DNA of 64,000 nucleotides from Streptomyces sp. R28. GTDB lineage: Bacteria; Actinomycetota; Actinomycetes; Streptomycetales; Streptomycetaceae. Each line of letters opens with the position of its first letter. The stretch's first letter is position 1. The stretch covers positions 8,607,001 through 8,671,000 of the forward strand of contig NZ_CP163439.1 in assembly GCF_041052385.1 (NCBI RefSeq), in the 5' to 3' direction. The position numbers and the translations under genes are program-made. This document shows positions 59,266-64,000 of this stretch, piece by piece. Below the pieces are notes generated by a model, which saw only the letters and a program-made list of their open reading frames with translations, searched no databases and was not told where the DNA came from.

Positions 59266-60279
59266 TCAGGCGAGGTTGAGCAGGGCGGCGGCGTTGCCGC
59301 CCCGCACCGCGTGGAAGTCGTGGTCGGGCAGGTCGGCTGCGCGCAGGGCGTCCAGCGGGTCGTCGGTGCCCATGTCGAAGGGGAAGTCGGAGCCGAGCAG
59401 GACGCGGTCGGCGCCGGCGACGCGGACCAACTCCCGCAGGACGTGCGGGTCGTGGACGAGGGAGTCGAAGTACAGCTGCTTCAGATAGCTGCTCGGCTCC
59501 CGGGAGCAGGCCCGGGCGTCGGGGCGGGCCCGCCAGGCGTGGTCGGAGCGGCCGATGTGGGTGGGGAGGTAGCCGCCACCGTGCGCGGCCAGCAGCTTCA
59601 GGCCCGGATGGCGGTCCAGGGCGCCGGAGAAGATCAGGTGGGAGAGGGCGACGGCGTTCTCGGTGGGCTGGCCGACCGTGTTGGACAGGTACCACCGGTC
59701 CAGGCGCTCGTCGAGCGTGCAGCCGAACGGGTGCAGGAAGACGACGGCGCCGGTCTCCTCCGCGCGTGCCCAGAAGGGCGCGAGCCGCGGGTCGGACAGC
59801 TCCACTTCCCGTGCGCCGCCCGGCCCGGGGGCGTGCGAGGACATCTCCACCCCCCTCAGCCCCTGTTGCAGCGCGTGGTCGAGCAGGGTGACGGCGAGGT
59901 CGGGGTGCTGGAGGGGGACCATGCCGAGGCCGTGCAGTCGGTCGGGGGCCTTGGCGCAGTGCGCGGCGGTGCCCTCGTTGGCCAACCGGCAGATCCGGTC
60001 GGCCAGTTGAGGATCGGCCCAGTAGTGGTAGTGGCCGGGCGAGGGGCTCACCAGCTGTACGTCCACCTCGGACTCGTCCATCGCCGCCAGGCGCACGTCG
60101 ACGTTCGTCAGCTTCGGCACCCGCGCGCCCACCATGGGCCCGTTCACCGCGAGGGCCGCCGGCCCGTTGCGGCGGGCGTCGAGGTTGCGGGCCTCGGCCA
60201 GTCCGGGGCGACCGGCGACGGCCTCCTCGATCTCCGGGAGCAGGAGGTGCGCGTGCACGTCCACGGTGGGTGCCTTCAC
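59266..60279 (-). CDS. Amidohydrolase of the ACMSD / resorcylate decarboxylase family
   Basis: 337 aa. The amidohydrolase-2 metal site is visible: HxH in VDVHAHLLLP, His in VVFLHPFG, His in LLAAHGGGY and Asp in LLGSDFPFD. Members are non-oxidative decarboxylases (ACMSD, gamma-resorcylate, 5-carboxyvanillate) or hydrolases. In this setting removal of CO2 from a carboxylated intermediate is a reasonable guess. The GTG start has GGAG five bases upstream and overlaps the monooxygenase stop by 4 nt. Confidence 0.9.
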   Translation of the reverse strand: MKAPTVDVHAHLLLPEIEEAVAGRPGLAEARNLDARRNGPAALAVNGPMVGARVPKLTNVDVRLAAMDESEVDVQLVSPSPGHYHYWADPQLADRICRLANEGTAAHCAKAPDRLHGLGMVPLQHPDLAVTLLDHALQQGLRGVEMSSHAPGPGGAREVELSDPRLAPFWARAEETGAVVFLHPFGCTLDERLDRWYLSNTVGQPTENAVALSHLIFSGALDRHPGLKLLAAHGGGYLPTHIGRSDHAWRARPDARACSREPSSYLKQLYFDSLVHDPHVLRELVRVAGADRVLLGSDFPFDMGTDDPLDALRAADLPDHDFHAVRGGNAAALLNLA

Positions 60280-61412
60280 GGGTGCTCCTTGAGCAGGTTC
60301 ATGGTGCGGCCGATCAGCCCGGGGACGTCGGCGTCGCGCACGCCGTCCAGCTGCCACCGGCCGATCTGCACGGACGCCTCGACGACGGCCCGCACCCGGG
60401 GGATGCGGCGCTCGTAGTAGGCCTGGAACAGCTCGTCGTCCCAGTCCCGGCCGCTCGTGAGCAGCTCGGCGAGCACGAGCGCGTCCTCCAGGGACATGGC
60501 CGCGCCCTGGGCGAGCGTGGGCGGGCAGCAGTGGGCGGCGTCGCCGACGAGGACGACCCGGCCGCGGTGCCAGGAACCCTCGACCAGCATCCGGGTGAAC
60601 CAGGTGTAGTTGACCTGCTTCGGGTCGGTGATGTGCTGGGTGATCTCCGGCCAGGCCCCGCCGTACGCCTGCGCCAGGCGGCGCATCTCGTCGGCGTGGC
60701 CGGCCGGGTCGACGGAGGCGCGGTCGCGGCACCCTTCGACGAGGAACGCGTAGAGGGTGTCCTCGCCGGTGGGGGTGTAGCCCGCGATGTAGGCCGGTCC
60801 GCCGTAGGCGAGGTCGGAGCGCGTCACGCTCTCGGGCCGTGGGGCGGCGATGCGCCAGATGCCCATGCCGGTCGGTTCGGGCTTGTCGGTGATGCCGATC
60901 GCGGCGCGGGTGGCGGAGTTGAGGCCGTCGGCGGCGACGACCAGGTCGTAGCGGCTCTCGGTGCCGTCGCTGAAGCGGACACGGACGCCCTCGGCGTCCT
61001 GTTCCAGGGACTCGGCGGTGGTGCCCAGGCGCACCGTGGCGCCGCAGGCGCGGACCGCGTCGATGAGGATCTGCTGGAGCCGGGGCCGCTGCATGCCGAG
61101 GGTGGCGGGCAGGTCGTCGCCGCCGGTCCTGATGTCCTCGGCGATGTGCAGCACCGTGCCGTCGGGGGCGGTGATACCGAGCGTGCCGAAGGAGAATCCG
61201 GAGGCCTCCGCCTGTTCCCACAGGCCCAGTTCACGCAGCACCCGCAGGGCGTTGCCCTGGAGGGTGATGCCGGAGCCGGTGGTGGCGTTCCAGTCGGGCC
61301 TGGCCTCGATCAGGTCGACGGTGAGGCCGGCGCGGCGCAGCAGGAGGGTGACGGCGTTGCCGGAGGCGCCCCCGCCTATGACGAGGACGGAACTGGTGGG
61401 GCGGTCAGCCAT
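60276..61412 (-). CDS. FAD-dependent aromatic hydroxylase-type monooxygenase
   Basis: 378 aa. Dinucleotide fold VLVIGGGASGNAVTLLLRRA, the DG motif in LVVAADGLNSATR and the GD motif in RVVLVGDAAHCCPPTLAQ. It is a single-component class A hydroxylase like salicylate and 3-hydroxybenzoate hydroxylases. NADPH binding is only implied. It probably adds the hydroxyl group that lets the dioxygenase cleave the ring. The ATG has GGAGG ten bases upstream. The 248 bp before it, with hexamer repeats, separates it from the cyclase gene. Confidence 0.91.
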   Translation of the reverse strand: MADRPTSSVLVIGGGASGNAVTLLLRRAGLTVDLIEARPDWNATTGSGITLQGNALRVLRELGLWEQAEASGFSFGTLGITAPDGTVLHIAEDIRTGGDDLPATLGMQRPRLQQILIDAVRACGATVRLGTTAESLEQDAEGVRVRFSDGTESRYDLVVAADGLNSATRAAIGITDKPEPTGMGIWRIAAPRPESVTRSDLAYGGPAYIAGYTPTGEDTLYAFLVEGCRDRASVDPAGHADEMRRLAQAYGGAWPEITQHITDPKQVNYTWFTRMLVEGSWHRGRVVLVGDAAHCCPPTLAQGAAMSLEDALVLAELLTSGRDWDDELFQAYYERRIPRVRAVVEASVQIGRWQLDGVRDADVPGLIGRTMNLLKEHP

Positions 61413-61516
61413 GTCGGGGGTACCTCCCGATCTCGGGCCGCGCGACTTCGGGCGGCGGGGTGCGGCTCGCCCGCGGGGAGTGCGGGCCAGAGGTGGGGAC
61501 GGGGGTGGGGACGAGG

Positions 61517-61608
61517 GCGGGTGCGGGTGCGGGTGCGGGTGCGAGTGCGGGGGCGGGGGCGGGGGCGGGGTGCGGGCCGGATGTGCCGTTGCCGTTGCCG
61601 TTGCCGTT
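61517..61608. repeat. Two adjoining hexanucleotide microsatellites
   Basis: Nine units of a GCGGGT/GCGGGG hexamer (61517-61570; four GCGGGT, one GCGAGT, four GCGGGG) are followed by four exact GCCGTT units (61585-61608). They lie in the 248-bp gap between the cyclase and monooxygenase genes inside the operon. A read-through frame would encode a proline/histidine-rich stretch, but no start or stop makes it part of either protein. Confidence 0.8.
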
Positions 61609-61660
61609 GTCGTCGGCTGTCGGGGGGAGGGAGAGGTCGGTGTGTCCGGCGGCCGGGCGG

Positions 61661-62623
61661 CTACTTGACGGCGACGGGGTTGACGGGGGAGCCGACGGCT
61701 CCGGTGATGGGCAGCGGCGCGGCGGTCAGCCAGAACTCGTACACGCCGTCCGCCGCGCAGTCCTCGGCGAGCGACTCCGGGTCCCACATCTCGCCGATCA
61801 GCAGCCCCATGTTGGGGATGACGACCTGGTGCAACGGCTGGAACGCGTGCTCGAACTCGTTGGGCCGCACCTCGAACCCCCACGTGTCGGTGGCGACCGC
61901 GGCGATCTCGGTACGGTGCAGCCAGCCCGCCGTGGTGAAAGACAGCCCCGGCGCGGCCCCGCCGGCGTACTCGCCCCAGCCGTCGCGGCGTACCCGGGCC
62001 AGCTGCCCGGTCCGTACGACGACGATGTCACCGCGTCCGACGGCCACCCCGTGGGCTTCGGCGGTCGCGGTCAGATGCTCCTCGGTGACGGCGAACCCGT
62101 CGGGCAGCTCACCGGCCTCCCCGACGACCCGGCCCACGTCCAGCAGCACGCCACGCCCGGCGACGTACGGCGCCATGTGCTCGATGCCGGTGACGAGGTC
62201 GCCGTCGGAGGTGACGACCTTCTCGGCCGCTCGCCCGTTCCAGGCGTTGCCGTGGTCGAAGATGTGCCCGAGCCCGTCCCACTGCGTGGAGCACTGCAAC
62301 GGCATCGCGATCACGTCGTCGGCGCCGCCGATGCCGTGCGGGAAGCCCTGGTTGCCGAGGGCCGCGTCGGTGCCGGTGTCGAGCATCGTGTGCACGGGGT
62401 TGGTGCGCCGGCGCCAGCCCTTCTGCGGCCCGTTCATGTCGAACCGCTGCGACAGCGAGAAGCTCACGCCCCGCCGTACGAGGGCGGCGCCCGCCCGGCG
62501 CTTGGCCTCGTCGAGGAAGTTGAGGGTGCCGAGCACGTCGTCCTCGCCCCAGCGCCCCCAGTTGGAGTACGCCTTGGCGGCCTCGGCGATCGCGCCCTCC
62601 GGGTCGTGCCGGTCCAGGCTCAT
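61661..62623 (-). CDS. Cyclase-family metal-dependent hydrolase
   Basis: 320 aa. The cyclase (kynurenine formamidase-like) fold is seen in GDIVVVRTGQLARVRR and in the metal region CSTQWDGLGHIFDHGNAWNG, which replaces the usual HxGTHxDxPxH with TQWDGLGH. Family members hydrolyse amides, lactones or cyclic esters. Its position suggests it opens a lactone or amide in the pathway. It overlaps the second FAH gene by 4 nt at its start. Confidence 0.9.
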   Translation of the reverse strand: MSLDRHDPEGAIAEAAKAYSNWGRWGEDDVLGTLNFLDEAKRRAGAALVRRGVSFSLSQRFDMNGPQKGWRRRTNPVHTMLDTGTDAALGNQGFPHGIGGADDVIAMPLQCSTQWDGLGHIFDHGNAWNGRAAEKVVTSDGDLVTGIEHMAPYVAGRGVLLDVGRVVGEAGELPDGFAVTEEHLTATAEAHGVAVGRGDIVVVRTGQLARVRRDGWGEYAGGAAPGLSFTTAGWLHRTEIAAVATDTWGFEVRPNEFEHAFQPLHQVVIPNMGLLIGEMWDPESLAEDCAADGVYEFWLTAAPLPITGAVGSPVNPVAVK

Positions 62624-63600
62624 GACGTCTCCTCCACACAGCGCGTGCGCTGCGCGCCCAGACCGGTGATCGCCCCCTCCATGACGTCGCCGTCGCGCAG
62701 CAGCCGCCCCCAGTGGATGCCGTTGCCGGCCGGGCTGCCGGTCAACACCAGGTCTCCGGGCAGGAGCCGGGCGGTCTGCGAGATGTACGACACCAGCCGC
62801 GCGATGCCGAAGAGCATGTCCTTGGTGGACTCGTCCTGCATGGTGTCGCCGTTGAGCTTGAGGGTGACCCGCAGATCACCGGGATCGGCGATCGACTCGG
62901 CCGGTACCAGCCACGGGCCGAGCGGGGTGAAGCCCGGGGCGTTCTTGCAGCGCAGCCAGTCGGTGCCGATGGCCTTCATGTCCCGGCGGAAGACGGTGGC
63001 GCGATCGGTGAGGTCGTTGGCGATCGTGTACCCGGCGACGTACTCCATGGCCTCCTCGACGGAGACCCGGTAAGCGGGCTTGGCGATGACGGCCGCCAAC
63101 TCCAGCTCCCAGTCCGGCTGTTCGGCCCAGGAAGGGAGTGCGACGTCGTCGTACGGTCCGGCGATGGTGCTCGGTAGGCCGATGAAGACATACGGCAGGT
63201 CCTCGGCGGCCCGCCGGTCCATGACCGCGGCGATCTCGGCCCGCGCCTCCTCGACCGTGCGCGGGTCGTCGGGGGAGCGGTGGGCGACCTCCAGGTCGAT
63301 CACGTGCTGCCGGTAGTTGGCGCCGGACTGGAAGATCTGCCGGGGGTCGACCGGGGCGTGCACCCGCAGGCCCGCCAGCGGCCGCCACTCCCGGGAGTCG
63401 TCGTCCGCCAGGGCGCGCAGCAGGGGGAGCGTGTCCTCCCACCGCTCCAGTACGGCACGCACGTCGGACGGTGCCGGGTCCAGGGCGCCGCTCAGGTCGA
63501 GCACCCGGTCCTCGGCCAGGAGACCGGGGAACGGATCCCCGTCCGGGGTGGAGAACGTGCCGAGCGCGAACGGGCCGGCAGGTTGCACGAGTGTGACCAT
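62620..63600 (-). CDS. Fumarylacetoacetate hydrolase-family protein, second copy
   Basis: 326 aa. Metal ligands lie in PDWELELAAVIAKPAYRV (two Glu) and GYTIANDLTDRATVFR (Asp). IFQSGANYRQHVIDLE near residue 90 is a family mark of the N-terminal lid. GSPAGNGIHWGRLL near the C-terminus closes the site. The ATG has a very strong GGAGGAAATCTG ribosome site. It is the first gene of the catabolic operon and should be most highly expressed. It shares little beyond the motifs with the other FAH copy. Confidence 0.92.
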   Translation of the reverse strand: MVTLVQPAGPFALGTFSTPDGDPFPGLLAEDRVLDLSGALDPAPSDVRAVLERWEDTLPLLRALADDDSREWRPLAGLRVHAPVDPRQIFQSGANYRQHVIDLEVAHRSPDDPRTVEEARAEIAAVMDRRAAEDLPYVFIGLPSTIAGPYDDVALPSWAEQPDWELELAAVIAKPAYRVSVEEAMEYVAGYTIANDLTDRATVFRRDMKAIGTDWLRCKNAPGFTPLGPWLVPAESIADPGDLRVTLKLNGDTMQDESTKDMLFGIARLVSYISQTARLLPGDLVLTGSPAGNGIHWGRLLRDGDVMEGAITGLGAQRTRCVEETS

Positions 63601-63666
63601 CAGATTTCCTCCTGCTGGGGTGCGGTCTACTCTGACCTCGATCGGCGAATCACGGAAATCAATCCT

Positions 63667-63685
63667 GTGGATGCGTCGAATCCAC
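63667..63685. promoter_or_regulatory. Inverted repeat in the LysR-operon divergent region
   Basis: GTGGAT (63667-63672) and ATCCAC (63680-63685) are perfect inverted arms with a 7-bp spacer, centred 67 bp from the FAH start and 45 bp from the LysR start. Dyads of this kind between a LysR gene and its divergent target are the usual binding sites. No confident -35/-10 pair could be assigned to either side. Confidence 0.5.
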
Positions 63686-63720
63686 GACATGGATGGCTTT
63701 CGCTTGCTAGGTGGTGCCCG

Positions 63721-64000
63721 GTGAACCTGTCCCGACTCGACCTCAACCTGGTCGTCGCGCTGCGCGCGCTGCTGGAGGAGCGCAACGTCACCCGCGCCGG
63801 CGAGCGCATCGGTCTGAGCCAGCCCGCCATGAGCGCGGCGCTGTCCCGGCTACGCCGGCATTTCGACGACGAATTGCTCGCCCGGAGCGGGAACTCCTAC
63901 GAACTGACGCCGCTCGGCGTCGCGTTGCGGGACCGCAGCGCCACCGCGTGCGACCTGCTGGAGCGCGTCTTCGCCAGCCAGGCCGAGTTCGACCCCGCCG
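63721..64000 (+). CDS. LysR-family regulator, 3' end outside the window
   Basis: The first 93 codons show a standard LysR helix-turn-helix: NLSRLDLNLVVALRALLEER, then NVTRAGERIGLSQPAMSAAL and SRLRRHFDDELLARSGNSYE. The Asp-Leu-Asn-Leu start is typical of the NodD/NahR/DntR subgroup, which respond to aromatic acids. It is divergent from the catabolic operon with an inverted repeat between them and is its probable activator. GTG 63721 has AGGTGG upstream. The ligand-binding domain is outside the window. Confidence 0.88.
   Translation, partial: MNLSRLDLNLVVALRALLEERNVTRAGERIGLSQPAMSAALSRLRRHFDDELLARSGNSYELTPLGVALRDRSATACDLLERVFASQAEFDPA

Noticed and set aside
61413..61660. Proline/histidine-rich N-terminal extension of the monooxygenase through the microsatellite
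   Set aside because: The ATG at 61412 has a proper ribosome site and begins right before the dinucleotide fold. The upstream frame is repeat-derived.

Overview
The window is chromosomal DNA of a Streptomyces, or a very close actinobacterial relative. Base composition is very GC-rich with strong third-position GC bias. GTG and TTG starts are common, and many gene pairs overlap by 1-4 nt. The gene content is typical of the genus: an alditol oxidase nearly identical in motifs to S. coelicolor AldO, several SpoIIE/RsbU-type phosphatases, a DUF2637 membrane protein, ROK/PucR/GntR/IclR regulators and secreted GH43 enzymes. I see no tRNA, rRNA, CRISPR array, complete insertion sequence or prophage.

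Layout. 0-7.2 kb: a sugar operon on the minus strand (solute-binding lipoprotein, two CUT1 permeases, GH2 beta-galactosidase cut by the window edge) preceded by a ROK repressor. A shared motif lies across both -35 regions. 7.4-11.4 kb: aldO, a D-2-hydroxyacid dehydrogenase with a LacI-like operator, and a radical-SAM protein with unusual cysteine spacing. 11.5-16.5 kb: a membrane protein fusing sigma-like and anti-sigma-like parts to an outside cellulose-binding module, a short leader ORF, rsgA, an Ada/AlkA-type protein and ogt. 16.4-29.7 kb: a decayed glycosidase remnant, DUF456, several regulators, a PP2C-like protein, a PknH-like secreted protein, an RsbW-like kinase, DUF2637, an FhuF-like ferric reductase with an iron box, a GntR regulator and a TPR-like protein.

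28-36.9 kb is a purine catabolism block: a PucR regulator faces a three-subunit xanthine dehydrogenase, an NCS2 purine permease and an XdhC-type molybdenum cofactor accessory protein. Immediately after it, 36.9-41.8 kb, sits the most accessory-looking segment. It is a minus-strand operon of a SLATT/DUF4231 membrane protein, a TIR protein with the NADase glutamate, a MoxR AAA+ ATPase and a vWA-like protein. It is flanked by a DUF2075 helicase lacking its N-terminal half and by a truncated gene fragment. This looks like an NTP-dependent conflict (defence) cassette inserted next to housekeeping genes.

42.3-45.3 kb holds two secreted GH43 arabinan/arabinoxylan enzymes with CBM42-like and ricin-type modules. 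45.5-55.2 kb holds four SpoIIE-type phosphatases, two of which also carry an anti-sigma-kinase-like ATPase domain, with an IclR regulator among them. 55.2-63.6 kb is a ten-gene minus-strand catabolic cluster: flavin monooxygenase, ACMSD-family amidohydrolase, extradiol-type dioxygenase, two FAH-family hydrolases, cyclase, SDR and a two-subunit CoA transferase. A divergent LysR gene, cut by the right edge, is its probable regulator. Together these suggest ring hydroxylation, ring cleavage, hydrolysis and CoA activation of an aromatic acid whose identity cannot be read from sequence.
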